58,277 nucleotides of DNA from Lacticaseibacillus hegangensis (GTDB lineage: Bacteria; Bacillota; Bacilli; Lactobacillales; Lactobacillaceae), in assembly GCF_003946465.1 (NCBI RefSeq), contig NZ_RHOL01000017.1:1-58277 (forward strand), written 5' to 3'. Shown one piece after another: positions 34,272-43,637 of this stretch. The notes under the pieces were generated by a model. That model was not told the DNA's origin. It was given only the letters and a program-made list of their open reading frames with translations, and ran no database searches. The position numbers were made by a program, and so were the translations under genes. The number at the start of each line of letters is the position of its first letter. The first letter of the stretch is position 1.

Positions 34272-35210
34272 CTAGCTTAACCAGTTTGCGACCAGGGTGT
34301 TGGCCTCCTGCAGTCCCCGTTCAGGCTCTGTGATCACGTCCAACCAGTGCGTCGGCAGCTGGTGGCGAAAATACGTCAACTGGCGCTTGGCGTAATGCCG
34401 CGAATTCTTTTTGATCAGCGCGATTGTGTCCGCCAGGCTGGCCGCCCCGGCAAAATACGGCAGCCACTCCTTATAGCCAATGGCCTTGAGCGCCTGCGCA
34501 TCCGGCGCGGTGGTTTGAAGCACCCGCCGCACCTCGGCTTCAAGCCCTTCTGCCACCATCTGGTCGACCCGCTGATCGATGCGGGCGTACAGCACGGCGC
34601 GGTCGGTCGTCAGGCCAAGCACCAGCGCGTCAAAGGCGGGGTCTGGAATGACCTGAGCAGAGAACTTGTGCCCGGTGATTTCAATCACCTCAAGCGCCCG
34701 GATCAACCGCCGGCTGTTGCCCACCGGGATCTTGCGCGCGGCCTCGGGATCCTGCGCGTTCAGCTGCGCCCACAGCCAGTCCTCGCCGCGGTCAGCCAAG
34801 GCCTGCTGCCACTTACTCCGGGCCGGGCTTTCCGCATGCTCCCCAAGCGGCAGTGCCAGGCGCAGCGCATTCAGGTAAAAGCCGGTGCCACCAACGATGA
34901 TCGGCAGCTTTCCGCGCCCTTTGATGTCGGCAATCGCCGCCTCTGCCCGTTTTTGAAATTGCGCGGCGGAAAACGGCTCGCCAGGCGCCACAATGTCAAT
35001 GAGGTGATGCGGAACGCCGGCCATTTCTTCCGGCGTGACCTTGGCGGTGCCAATGTCCATCCCCCGATAAATCTGAAAGGCGTCCCCGTTGATCACTTCG
35101 CCGTTGAACTGTTGGGCCAGTCTCACGCCGAGTGCGCTTTTACCGGTGGCAGTCGGGCCGCCGATCATCAACACTTGAGTTTTCAATGGATTTTGCTCAC
35201 TTTCTGTCAT
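34272..35210 (-). CDS. miaA: tRNA dimethylallyltransferase
   Basis: Adds the isopentenyl group to A37 of tRNAs that read U-starting codons. The 312-residue protein has the P-loop GGPTATGKSAL, INGDAFQIYRGMDIGTAK, the VGGTGFYLNAL segment and SRHYAKRQLTYFRHQ. The ribosome-binding site for the ATG at 35210 is poor. A TTG 30 nt later (giving MKTQVLMIGGPT) would match the usual family start. The gene precedes glnR as in many lactobacilli. Confidence 0.94.
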   Translation of the reverse strand: MTESEQNPLKTQVLMIGGPTATGKSALGVRLAQQFNGEVINGDAFQIYRGMDIGTAKVTPEEMAGVPHHLIDIVAPGEPFSAAQFQKRAEAAIADIKGRGKLPIIVGGTGFYLNALRLALPLGEHAESPARSKWQQALADRGEDWLWAQLNAQDPEAARKIPVGNSRRLIRALEVIEITGHKFSAQVIPDPAFDALVLGLTTDRAVLYARIDQRVDQMVAEGLEAEVRRVLQTTAPDAQALKAIGYKEWLPYFAGAASLADTIALIKKNSRHYAKRQLTYFRHQLPTHWLDVITEPERGLQEANTLVANWLS

Positions 35211-35264
35211 GTCATCTAGTATAATGAAATTAGCACCTAAAGTTCCAGAGAGGGAGGGATTTTC

Positions 35265-35444
35265 GTGAAGCACAAATTTTTGAAGGGGTTCCTGGTTGGC
35301 GTCGTCGCTTCGGCCGGCGCAGTGGCCAGCTCCGTGTTTGCATTCAAGAAGTCTTACATCGAGCCCGTAGAAACCAAAGTCGACGAGATCAATGAGAATC
35401 GGCGCAAGGCTAACCGCAAGCAGCATGCATCACATCAAGGCTAA
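35265..35444 (+). CDS. DUF3042 family small protein
   Basis: 59 residues starting at a GTG with GGGAGG 7 nt upstream. A Lys-rich start (MKHKFLKGF) is followed by one hydrophobic segment (LVGVVASAGAVASSVFAF) and a charged tail (DEINENRRKANRKQ). This matches the DUF3042 pattern of Lactobacillales: one TM and a basic cytoplasmic tail. Function unknown. Divergent from miaA and followed by a bidirectional terminator. Confidence 0.8.
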   Translation: MKHKFLKGFLVGVVASAGAVASSVFAFKKSYIEPVETKVDEINENRRKANRKQHASHQG

Positions 35445-35450
35445 GCACAA

Positions 35451-35483
35451 TAAAACCCCTGCCAAAGCGCAGGGGTTTTATTT
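35451..35483. terminator. Bidirectional terminator between DUF3042 and rhodanese genes
   Basis: AAAACCCCTGC and GCAGGGGTTTT form a symmetric stem with T-rich sequence on both strands, serving the two convergent genes. Confidence 0.85.
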
Positions 35484-35892
35484 AGTCTTCAAATTCTTTG
35501 GCTTTTTTCGTTTTACCCGACCAGTTATCGTAGCCGCCCTTGAGGAAGTACAGGTGCTCGAACCCGGCCTTTTTCATGCGGCGCGCCGCTTTGACGGAAA
35601 CGGCGCCGGTCAGATCGTACATGTAAACCGGCAGGTCCTTGCGCAGCTCGATCATGCGCTGCTTCAGCTGAGTGTACGGCAGGTCCCGCGCGCCCAGAAT
35701 GTGGCCGGCGTCAAAGTCCTTTTTTTCACGCAGGTCAATGATCTGCGCCTTGCGCATGTTCTGCTCAAACTCTCCCGGCGTGATCTCGCCGCCGACTGAC
35801 TTCAGGCGCGATTTCTGCCACTGTGTCAGCAGCCAATTTGCCGCCCAGACCAAAAGGCCCAGACCAATCAACACCAGCAAAAAATTCCCCAT
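35482..35892 (-). CDS. Rhodanese-like domain protein, catalytic Cys absent
   Basis: 136 residues: an N-terminal TM anchor (about 5-20) and a single rhodanese domain (QIIDLREKKDFDAGHILGAR, LKGGYDNW). The active-site loop, where active enzymes carry Cys, reads YMYDLTGAVSVKAARRM and has no cysteine. Membrane-anchored, probably non-sulfurtransferase rhodanese relatives occur in lactobacilli next to glucokinase. AAAGGAC precedes the ATG at 35892. Function unknown. Confidence 0.85.
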   Translation of the reverse strand: MGNFLLVLIGLGLLVWAANWLLTQWQKSRLKSVGGEITPGEFEQNMRKAQIIDLREKKDFDAGHILGARDLPYTQLKQRMIELRKDLPVYMYDLTGAVSVKAARRMKKAGFEHLYFLKGGYDNWSGKTKKAKEFED

Positions 35893-36002
35893 AACCAAAA
35901 ACGTCCTTTCAATCGCCGTCGACATGGCGGCGCAAGTTAATTCTAGTGTATCACAAAAGCCTCAGGTATAGACCCGAGGCCGAAGGTTTTGCGTAAATTG
36001 TC

Positions 36003-36962
36003 CTATGCGCGCGCCAGACTGGCCGCACCGACCACGCCGGCCGTGTTGCCCAGCGTTGCCAGGCGCAGGTGAGTCGTGTTGCGGACGTTCGGGAAGGTGA
36101 ACTGATCGAAGTACTTCTGCACCCGCGTCAGCAGGAAATCACCGGCCGCAGAAACACCGCCGCCGATCAGCAGGTACTCTGGGTTCAGCACGTTGCCCAG
36201 GTTGCCCAGGCCGAGGCCCAGGTAGTAGCACACTTTGTCGACGATCATCAGCGCCAGCTTGTCACCGGCCTGTGCGCAGTCGAAGACGATCTTGGAGGAA
36301 ATGTCATCCCCGTCGTCGAGAATCTGCTTCAGCTTGGAGTCCCCGGCGTATTCTTCTGCCATGTCGCGGGCCACGTGCACGATACCGGTGGCCGACGCAA
36401 CGGTTTCCAGGCAGCCGCGCTTGCCGCAGGTGCACATGTAGCCGTTCGGCTCAACGGTGACATGCCCGACTTCACCGGCAGACCCGGCCACGCCGTGCAG
36501 CAGCAGGCCGTCAGAGACAATGCCGGCGCCGATTCCGGTGCCCAAAGCAACCAGCGTGACGTTGTCCGACTTGTCGCCGGCGCCCTTCCACTGCTCGCCC
36601 ATCGCGGCGACGTTGACGTCGTTGTCGATGGCAAACGGGATGCCAGTGGCGGCTTCGATCTCACGCTTCGGGTACTGCATGGTCTTCCAGTTCAGGTTGT
36701 AGGCGCCAATGACGGTGCCCTGGATCGAGTCGACTGTGCCCGGGGTCCCCATGCCGATGCCAACAAAATCATCGGCTGTCATATTGTACAGTTTCAGGTG
36801 ATCTTGAATCGAGGCAATAATGTCCGGGATAATGTGACTACCCTCGTCCAGAATGTTGGTGTCGATGCTCCAGCGCTGCTGGATCTCGCCGTCCTCGGTC
36901 AGAATTGCGAACTTGCAGGTCGTGCCGCCAAGGTCGACCCCCATCAATTTTTTGTCAGCCAT
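36003..36962 (-). CDS. glcK: ROK-family glucokinase
   Basis: Phosphorylates free glucose. The 319-residue protein opens MADKKLMGVDLGGTTCKFAI, the phosphate-binding motif. It has the ROK signature with EVGHVTVEPNG and the zinc-binding CTCGKRGCLET, and GTGIGAGI. GGAGG lies before the ATG at 36962, overlapping yqgQ by 8 nt. The yqgQ-glcK pair is conserved in Bacillota. Confidence 0.95.
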   Translation of the reverse strand: MADKKLMGVDLGGTTCKFAILTEDGEIQQRWSIDTNILDEGSHIIPDIIASIQDHLKLYNMTADDFVGIGMGTPGTVDSIQGTVIGAYNLNWKTMQYPKREIEAATGIPFAIDNDVNVAAMGEQWKGAGDKSDNVTLVALGTGIGAGIVSDGLLLHGVAGSAGEVGHVTVEPNGYMCTCGKRGCLETVASATGIVHVARDMAEEYAGDSKLKQILDDGDDISSKIVFDCAQAGDKLALMIVDKVCYYLGLGLGNLGNVLNPEYLLIGGGVSAAGDFLLTRVQKYFDQFTFPNVRNTTHLRLATLGNTAGVVGAASLARA

Positions 36963-37188
36963 TGCTTTTTCCTCCATCATCATTAATCAAGGGATGCTTT
37001 TCTTCCTGTTCGTGCTCGTGGCGCAAAATGATCTTGGCCGACGCATAGGTGCGGTCATCGATCAGGCTTGATTCGTGCAGGCGGTCCACTTCCACCGCGG
37101 CCAGCTCAATGTCCCAGAGCCGCTTACCGACGTGAATGTAAGTCCCGTAACGCTTAAGCAGTTGCAGTACATCGTAGAAAGTCTTCAT
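36955..37188 (-). CDS. yqgQ: YqgQ family protein (DUF910)
   Basis: 77 residues. The family core is seen in MKTFYDVLQLLKRYGTYIHV, GKRLWDIELAAVEVDRLHES and LIDDRTYASAKIILRHE. It is a small three-helix protein, predicted to bind single-stranded nucleic acid, between rhomboid and glucokinase genes as in B. subtilis. The start overlaps the rhomboid stop as ATGA. Confidence 0.92.
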   Translation of the reverse strand: MKTFYDVLQLLKRYGTYIHVGKRLWDIELAAVEVDRLHESSLIDDRTYASAKIILRHEHEQEEKHPLINDDGGKSNG

Positions 37189-37865
37189 AGCGCACTTCCA
37201 AAGGCGAAAATCAGCAGTGCCGCGCTGGCCGCGACCAGTGCGAACAGCGACCCGACTCGGCGCGGCATCGAGGTTTCCCCAAGGTTCGGGGCCCCAAGTG
37301 CGTAGGCGATCAGGAAGCCGCCGATGAAGCCGCCGATGTGGCCGTAAATATCGACGCCGGTCATAAACAGATCGAAGACGATGTTCAGCGCCGCCAGCAT
37401 CACGAACTGCCGCGAAATCGCGCGGATCCCGGCATTGTCGCGGTACCCGTCGTAGAGCATCAGATAGGCGCCCATCATGCCAAACAGCGCCGTCGACGCC
37501 CCTGCCGCCAGCCCGGTCGGATTAAACGCCGCACTGGCGAGGTTACCGGTGAAGCCGGACACCAGATACAGCACTAAGAACCGCCAGTGCCCAAAAATCC
37601 GCTCGGTCAGACTGCCCAGGTAAAACAGCGTGACGCCGTTGACCAGAATGTGCATGATCCCGATGTGAACAAAAATCGGCGTGATCAGCCGCCACCACTG
37701 GCCGGCCTCGATCAGCGGATTCCACCGCGCACCAAAGCGCACCAGCACGTAATTGTTCGTGGACCCGCCGTTCACGGTTTCAAGCAGAAACACCAACACC
37801 GTCAGGGCAAACAGCGCGTATGTCATATATGGCTGATTCTTCAATCGTCTAAGAGAATATTGCAA
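37185..37865 (-). CDS. Rhomboid family intramembrane serine protease
   Basis: 226 residues with about six TM segments. The catalytic Ser is in AGASTALFG, with Thr where GASG normally has the second Gly. The catalytic His is in YGHIGGFIGGF, and WWRLITPIFVHIGIMHILVN is the conserved L1/TM2 region. The start is a TTG at 37865 with AAGGAG 8 nt upstream. An ATG 42 nt earlier has a weaker site. Substrate unknown; B. subtilis YqgP, at the same locus, cuts a magnesium transporter. Confidence 0.92.
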   Translation of the reverse strand: MQYSLRRLKNQPYMTYALFALTVLVFLLETVNGGSTNNYVLVRFGARWNPLIEAGQWWRLITPIFVHIGIMHILVNGVTLFYLGSLTERIFGHWRFLVLYLVSGFTGNLASAAFNPTGLAAGASTALFGMMGAYLMLYDGYRDNAGIRAISRQFVMLAALNIVFDLFMTGVDIYGHIGGFIGGFLIAYALGAPNLGETSMPRRVGSLFALVAASAALLIFAFGSAL

Positions 37866-38023
37866 CCGCTTGGCTCCTTCCTGAGACTTCAGACAACAAA
37901 CCGGCACCGGGTGGACCCGCTGCCGGCTGCCACAAGTGACCAGGGAAAAACGCTCCCAAGCTCACTAAATAGTTTAGCATCTTTGCCTGGCTTTTCCTAG
38001 CCAAGGCGCGGTAAACCCGGTCA

Positions 38024-40138
38024 TTAACCGGGATTGGCCGCCTTTTGGTTATAGTTCTTCTCCGCCGGGACCTTGTACAGATCGTAGTAGTCCTGGAACA
38101 TCAGCTTGGCGATGTCATACGCGTAACTGGACATCTTTCCCAGGTTAGGGACGACGACCGCGACAGCCACCTGCGGATTCTTCGCGGGCGCGTAGCCGAT
38201 GAAGCTCTGCGTGATGGCCTCGATCGGCTCACCATTGGGATTGGTCGGATTCGGCGTGAAGGTCTGCGCGGTCCCAGTCTTGCCGGCAACGCCCGGGTTC
38301 AGGGAGCCCAGCGCCGTCCCGGTCGCGTAACCGGAGGTCCCATGAACGACCTGCCACATGCCCTGCTTGACCAAGTTGATCTGGTCCTGGGAGTTCTTGA
38401 CCTTAGACAGGACAGTTGGGGTGGTGGTGTCGAGCACTGGGCCTTCGCTGCCGTTGCTGAGGGTCTGGCTGACGCTCTTGACGATGTACGGCTTCATCCG
38501 GTACCCGTTGTTAGCCAGCGTGCTGACGTACTGAATCGCCTGGATCAGCGTGTAGGTATCAAAGTTCCCGTAGGATAAGTCCAGTGCCGAACCCACTTGG
38601 AACAGCCCGTCGATGGTCGTGGGCCCTTCCTGGCCGCTGATCTCTCCTGGCAGGTCGATGCCGGTTTTCTGACCGAGTCCGAACTGATTAAAGTACCCGC
38701 GCATCTTGGTGAAGATGTCCTTGTCCATGAATAAATGAGAATTAGGTGCGTAATTAGCGTGCCCCTCCTTCATCGCCAAATGCATCATGTACGTGTTTGA
38801 GGACACCTCCAAGGCCTTGGTCGCGTTCAGGGAACTAAAAGTGTTGATCCCATAGTCGGATTTTTTGACCGGGGTGTTTTTCAGGTAAATCGCGGTGTCG
38901 GCCTGGGTGTTGTTGTTAACCGTGATGACGCCGTCTTGCAGCGCCCCCAGCACCATGGCTGGCTTGACGATGGACCCCATCGCAAATGAGCGGTTCAAAA
39001 CCCCCAGCGAGTCACTGGTGACTTCATGCGTCTTAGCGTCTTGGTGCAGCCCCGAAATGGCGAGAATTGCGCCCGTTTTGGGATTCATCGCGACGGCGTA
39101 GGCACCGTCGGAGACGCTGGTCATACCGGCCGACTTCGCCTGGTTGAAGACGTTCTGGACGTCGGCATCCACCTTCTGCTGGTAGGCCGAGTTGATGGTG
39201 AGGTTCAGGTTGGCGCCTTGCTCGCCCTTGAACTCGGTGGTTTGGCTGACAATGTTGTTATTGCTGCCGATGCCGACCTCAGTGCGCGACTTGGCACCCT
39301 TCAACACGTTTTCGTATTCTTTTTCCAGGTAGGACGTGCCGACGCGGTCGTTGCGCGCGTAACCGTTGGCCAAATACTCGTTGACGGTTTCGGCGGGCAA
39401 GCCGGTTTTCTCCGACGACACGGTGCCGATGATACTCAGCATAGACTTGCCGTTCGGATACGAGCGGTCCCAGTCGGTGCCCAGGTTAATGCCCGGCATG
39501 GCCGTCAGGTGCTCGCCGACTTGGGCGACCTCGTCCTGGGTCACGTCGCGGTCCTTCAGGTAAACGGTCGTCAGCTGGGCGGCACCGTTCATCTTCTTAT
39601 AAAACGCCGCGGCCGTTTTCTCCCGGTCGGAATAGTCTGGCAGGTGCTTCATCGCGTAGGCCACTTCCGCCTTGTACTGCTTGCTGGTGTCGGTCGTGGT
39701 TTGCAGCGCCTTGGGCAGCTGGGCGATCACGGCTTTTTCGTTAGTCTTATCCGCCAAGTAGTAATCGGCGTAGTCGCGCTTGCGCATACCAGATTCATCA
39801 ATGGTCACGTACTTGGCCAGCTCATCGGCGGTTTGACGCATTTTTTCTGCCGCGACGCCGACGCTTTTGGTGTAGACGATGGCGCTGTTGGCCGCATTCG
39901 CCACCAGCAGCCGGCCTTCGGAGTCATAGATCTGACCGCGCGGCACGGCAGAGGTGACCACGGCGGAATCCGTCGAGTCCACATCCGCGCGAAACTTCGA
40001 CCCGTTCATGATCTGCAGGTACGCTAACTGCGCCACCAGCGCGGCCAGCAGCAGAAACACGAAGAAGAATAAAATGTTGAGCCGAGCAGGAATGTGCGAG
40101 CGCTCGCGCTTCGGCTTGGGGGTACGAATGTATTTCAC
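38024..40138 (-). CDS. Class B penicillin-binding protein (transpeptidase)
   Basis: A 704-residue monofunctional transpeptidase for wall synthesis. An N-terminal anchor (about 20-42) is followed by the PBP dimerisation domain (SAVPRGQIYDSEGRLL) and the transpeptidase domain. The active-site serine is in SIVK of FAMGSIVKPA, the second motif is SSN (VSSNTYMM) and the third is KTGT (AGKTGTAQT). The start is a GTG at 40138 with GGAGAG upstream. It resembles PbpA/PBP2b of Bacillota; division or elongation role not decided. Confidence 0.93.
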   Translation of the reverse strand: MKYIRTPKPKRERSHIPARLNILFFFVFLLLAALVAQLAYLQIMNGSKFRADVDSTDSAVVTSAVPRGQIYDSEGRLLVANAANSAIVYTKSVGVAAEKMRQTADELAKYVTIDESGMRKRDYADYYLADKTNEKAVIAQLPKALQTTTDTSKQYKAEVAYAMKHLPDYSDREKTAAAFYKKMNGAAQLTTVYLKDRDVTQDEVAQVGEHLTAMPGINLGTDWDRSYPNGKSMLSIIGTVSSEKTGLPAETVNEYLANGYARNDRVGTSYLEKEYENVLKGAKSRTEVGIGSNNNIVSQTTEFKGEQGANLNLTINSAYQQKVDADVQNVFNQAKSAGMTSVSDGAYAVAMNPKTGAILAISGLHQDAKTHEVTSDSLGVLNRSFAMGSIVKPAMVLGALQDGVITVNNNTQADTAIYLKNTPVKKSDYGINTFSSLNATKALEVSSNTYMMHLAMKEGHANYAPNSHLFMDKDIFTKMRGYFNQFGLGQKTGIDLPGEISGQEGPTTIDGLFQVGSALDLSYGNFDTYTLIQAIQYVSTLANNGYRMKPYIVKSVSQTLSNGSEGPVLDTTTPTVLSKVKNSQDQINLVKQGMWQVVHGTSGYATGTALGSLNPGVAGKTGTAQTFTPNPTNPNGEPIEAITQSFIGYAPAKNPQVAVAVVVPNLGKMSSYAYDIAKLMFQDYYDLYKVPAEKNYNQKAANPG

Positions 40139-40291
40139 GGTCTCTCTCCTTTTGTAACCTTTCAAGTGTAGCAAAAACCGACCGGCTCCGCCACGCCTTG
40201 CTGGCTTTCATGTTACTATGGAACAAGCAAATTCGTGCGCTGGAAGCCTGAATGTTTACTCTTTTGTAAGCGCGCTGGAAAGGAGCCTGCC

Positions 40292-42922
40292 ATGCGGTTG
40301 GTTCACTGGCTCAAACACCATCCCCTCGTCTTGGCCGCGTGCGTCCCGGCCCTGATCATGGCCGGCTACTACATCGCCACCAAAGTCTGGCCATTCGGGA
40401 ACAATTCGATCATGACCGTCGACATGGGGCAGCAGTACATCGATTACTACAGCTACTACCGGCAGACCCTCTTCGGTCATCCGGGGCAGTTTTTCTACGC
40501 CCTCAACAAAGCGCTGGGCGGGGATGCCCTGGGAATCTGGGCCTACTATCTGATGAGCCCCTTCAATCTGATCCTGCTGCTGTTCCCGCAAAACGCGCTG
40601 GATCTCGCCATCACGGTGATGACCCTCGCCAAGTATGCGGCCGCCGGGGCTGCCATGGGCCTGTACATCAAGCGCCACGGCGGCGACTGGCCATGGGTCG
40701 TGGGGTTTGGCACCGCCTACGCCCTCTCCGGCTGGGCGCTCGCCAATCAGCTCAACTTGATGTGGCTGGACGCCGCAGTGTTCCTGCCAATGATTGCACT
40801 GGGCGTGGACACTTTGATTACGCGCCGGCGACCGTGGCCCTTCTTGGGCTGGCTGACTTTGGCCATCATCACCAATTACTACATGGCCTACATGACCGTG
40901 CTGTTCATTGCGGGTTACTTCGGCCTGCGTCTGATCGAAGCGCGGCTGTCATTGCGCCAAAGCCTGCGGGCATGCGGCCGCTTCGCTGGCGCCGGGCTCT
41001 TAGCTGGTGGCCTGTCCGCATGGCTGCTGCTGCCGACCGTTTTTCAGCTCGGCCAAAGCAAAGGGATCTACACCGAGACCCACATTCGCTGGACGCACTT
41101 TGACACCACGCCGCTTCAGCAGCTGGGCAAATTTTTCGCCGGCTCATTTTCCTACGGCCAGATGCCATCGGGGCAGGCCAACATTTTCATCGGCAGCGTT
41201 GCGCTAATCGGCTTTTTGCTTTACTTCTTCACCAAGGAGATCCGCTGGCAGGAAAAAGTCTACGCGTTCCTGTTCACCGCCTTCCTGGCCGTTTCGCTCA
41301 GTTGGTCGCCGCTTGACCTGCTGTGGCACGGCATGCAGTACCCGGTGTGGTATCCTTACCGCTTTTCGTTCGTGGTGTGTTTCTGGATGATGGCGCTGGC
41401 CTGGCGTGCGCTGCGCCTGCGACCAAACGGGATCACCGTGCCCCAGCTGCTGCTCAGCCTAGTGGTCTTCGCCGCGCTGGACCTGACAGTGTTCCTGCGC
41501 CGGGCGCAATACCCTTACCTCACCATTAATACCATTTGGCTGACCATCATTTTGGACGCGCTGGCCCTGGTGGGGCTGGCCATGCTGTCGGACCGGCGGC
41601 CGGCTTTTGCCATCGGCGTCTGCTTGCTGATGCTGGTCGATGCCGGCAGCAATGCGGTGCTCACCTTGAACCAGCTGTCTTATATCAGCCACTCGGATTA
41701 TCACACCTACACCGAAGCGCTGCGCAGCGGCATCGCGGCCGCGAAGGCGCATGTCGGCGATAACGATCGCATTGGTAAAACCACCCTGCGCTCGAAAAAT
41801 GACCCGATGCAGGTGGGTTACCTGGGGACCGATCAGTTCACGTCCATGATGGAACCGGCCGCGCCTAAGTTCTTCGGGGCCATCGGTCAAAGCGCCGGCG
41901 ATGGGTTTGTCGCTTACACTGATGGCACGGTGATTACGGATGCTTTGCTGGACCTCAAAGGGTTCATTACCCCGCGCCTGGATGCGCCGCTGAACATTTT
42001 CCTCCCCCAGGTTTCTGCCCGGCCCGACCTGTTCGACTACAATCAGATCGCCCAAACTACGGCCTTCACGGTTTACGAGAACCCGTACGCGCCAGGGCTG
42101 GGGTTTGTCGCTTCAAACCGGATCCTGAAGACCTCCCTCATGGCGTCTGAACCGGTGATCAATCAGGAGCGCATTTTGGCCGCGTTGAGCGGCGGCCAAA
42201 CGGTTCCTGATCTGTTCACCGCTCAACCCCTCAGTCCGATGGTAGTCCATGGCGGCACGGTCAGCGCCAACAACGTCACCAAAAAGCCGGTGGCCAAGCA
42301 AACGACAGTCACTTACACCTTCACCGCCAGCACCACCGACCCTTACTACTTGCAAATCGGGGCTAACTTCACCGACAACTTGGTGAGCCTGACGCAAAAC
42401 GGCCGCAGCGTGCCGATTTACGACACCTTCCGCGACCGCGAGCTGCTGAATGTGACCCCGAGTGCCCCAGGCAAGAAGCAAACCCTGGTCTTCACGCTGA
42501 GCAAAGACAGCGCGGACTTCGGCGATATCCGCCTGTTCAGCCTGGACATGTCAAAAACGGCGGTGCAGCTGAACGCCCTGAAAGACCAGGCCTGGCAGCT
42601 CACAAACCGCACCGACCGCGGTCTGACCGCAACGGCCACCGCAACTTCAAAGCACCAGGTCCTCATGACCTCGATTCCTTACGCGGCCGGCTGGCGAGTC
42701 AAAGTCGATGGTCAGCCGGTCAAGGTGAAAAAAGTCCTCGGCTATTTAATGGCGATCCCGCTGACCAAGGGCCAACATGACATCACGATGACCTACACCC
42801 CGCCGTACTTCTGGCCGGGGGTCCTGATCAGCCTGCTGGCGATCGCACTGCTGCTGCTCTGGCTGCGGTTCCCACCGCGCGGTAAGCCAGTCGCCCCAGG
42901 CCGGCTCCGGTCACGCCATTAA
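40292..42922 (+). CDS. YfhO-family membrane protein
   Basis: An 876-residue multi-pass protein: about 12-13 TM segments in the first 450 residues, an extracellular domain (about 470-840) and a final TM segment (about 847-866) before a basic tail. The pattern VDMGQQYIDYYSYYR, the HPGQFFYALNKALGGD segment and AAGWRVKVDGQPVK near the end are typical of YfhO. YfhO proteins are GT-C type glycosyltransferase candidates that decorate lipoteichoic acid or other wall polymers. GGAG lies before the ATG at 40292. Confidence 0.92.
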   Translation: MRLVHWLKHHPLVLAACVPALIMAGYYIATKVWPFGNNSIMTVDMGQQYIDYYSYYRQTLFGHPGQFFYALNKALGGDALGIWAYYLMSPFNLILLLFPQNALDLAITVMTLAKYAAAGAAMGLYIKRHGGDWPWVVGFGTAYALSGWALANQLNLMWLDAAVFLPMIALGVDTLITRRRPWPFLGWLTLAIITNYYMAYMTVLFIAGYFGLRLIEARLSLRQSLRACGRFAGAGLLAGGLSAWLLLPTVFQLGQSKGIYTETHIRWTHFDTTPLQQLGKFFAGSFSYGQMPSGQANIFIGSVALIGFLLYFFTKEIRWQEKVYAFLFTAFLAVSLSWSPLDLLWHGMQYPVWYPYRFSFVVCFWMMALAWRALRLRPNGITVPQLLLSLVVFAALDLTVFLRRAQYPYLTINTIWLTIILDALALVGLAMLSDRRPAFAIGVCLLMLVDAGSNAVLTLNQLSYISHSDYHTYTEALRSGIAAAKAHVGDNDRIGKTTLRSKNDPMQVGYLGTDQFTSMMEPAAPKFFGAIGQSAGDGFVAYTDGTVITDALLDLKGFITPRLDAPLNIFLPQVSARPDLFDYNQIAQTTAFTVYENPYAPGLGFVASNRILKTSLMASEPVINQERILAALSGGQTVPDLFTAQPLSPMVVHGGTVSANNVTKKPVAKQTTVTYTFTASTTDPYYLQIGANFTDNLVSLTQNGRSVPIYDTFRDRELLNVTPSAPGKKQTLVFTLSKDSADFGDIRLFSLDMSKTAVQLNALKDQAWQLTNRTDRGLTATATATSKHQVLMTSIPYAAGWRVKVDGQPVKVKKVLGYLMAIPLTKGQHDITMTYTPPYFWPGVLISLLAIALLLLWLRFPPRGKPVAPGRLRSRH

Positions 42923-42960
42923 AAAATGCGTTGCTCTTCGTTTGAGCAGCGCATTTTTTA
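42921..42960. terminator. Bidirectional terminator between yfhO and liaR
   Basis: AAAAAATGCG.TGCTC and GAGCAGCGCATTTTTT form a stem flanked by A and T runs on both sides. Confidence 0.85.
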
Positions 42961-42983
42961 TCTGGTGACCCGGACTGCCCAAA

Positions 42984-43637
42984 TCACTGATTGGCTTCCC
43001 CGTTCTGATTGACCAGCCCGTGCTTGAACGCGTAGATCGCCGCCTGGGTGCGGTCTTCGACTTCCAGCTTGGCCAGGATGTTTGACACGTGGGTCTTCAC
43101 CGTTTTAAGCGTAATGAACAGCTCATCGGCAATTTCCTGATTCGACTTGCCCTGCGCGATCAGCATCAGCACCTCGCGTTCGCGGTTGGTCAGCTCGTCG
43201 GCCAGCTCCGGCGCCTGCTTTTTGGTCAGCCGGTTCATCATCTTGGTGGTGACTTGCGGATCAAGCGCGGAATCCCCGGCGGCCGTCTTGCGGATCGCCC
43301 CAGCGATTTCCTCCGCGGTGGCGGTTTTCAGGATGTAACTGGCCGCCCCGGCTTCGATGGCCGGATAGACTTTTTCATCATCGATAAAGGAAGTCAGGAT
43401 GATGATTCGCGCCTCGGGCCAAGCCGCCAGGATCCGCTTGGTCGACTCGATACCATCCATGTTCGGCATCACCAGATCCATCAAAATCACGTCAGGCCGC
43501 AGCGCCAGCGCCTTGTCGAGGCCCTCTTTGCCATCGGCCGCTTCGCCCACAACGGTGATGTCGTCTTGCACCCCCAGATACGTCGACACGCCCAAGCGCA
43601 CCATTTCGTGGTCATCAACGATCAATACTTTAATCAT
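42984..43637 (-). CDS. liaR: LuxR/NarL-family response regulator (LiaR/VraR-like)
   Basis: 217 residues: a receiver domain with the phosphoacceptor Asp in DVILMDLVMPN (Asp about 54), and an HTH of the LuxR type (ELTNREREVLMLIAQGKSNQ, then EIADELFITLKTVKTHVSNI). It is the last gene of the liaF-liaS-liaR unit, which in Bacillota answers to cell-envelope antibiotics. The start overlaps the kinase gene by 8 nt. Confidence 0.93.
   Translation of the reverse strand: MIKVLIVDDHEMVRLGVSTYLGVQDDITVVGEAADGKEGLDKALALRPDVILMDLVMPNMDGIESTKRILAAWPEARIIILTSFIDDEKVYPAIEAGAASYILKTATAEEIAGAIRKTAAGDSALDPQVTTKMMNRLTKKQAPELADELTNREREVLMLIAQGKSNQEIADELFITLKTVKTHVSNILAKLEVEDRTQAAIYAFKHGLVNQNGEANQ

Noticed and set aside
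37185-37865. Rhomboid GAST in place of GASG as a sign of an inactive protease
   Set aside because: The catalytic Ser and His are both present and the second Gly position varies in the family, so loss of activity is not supported.
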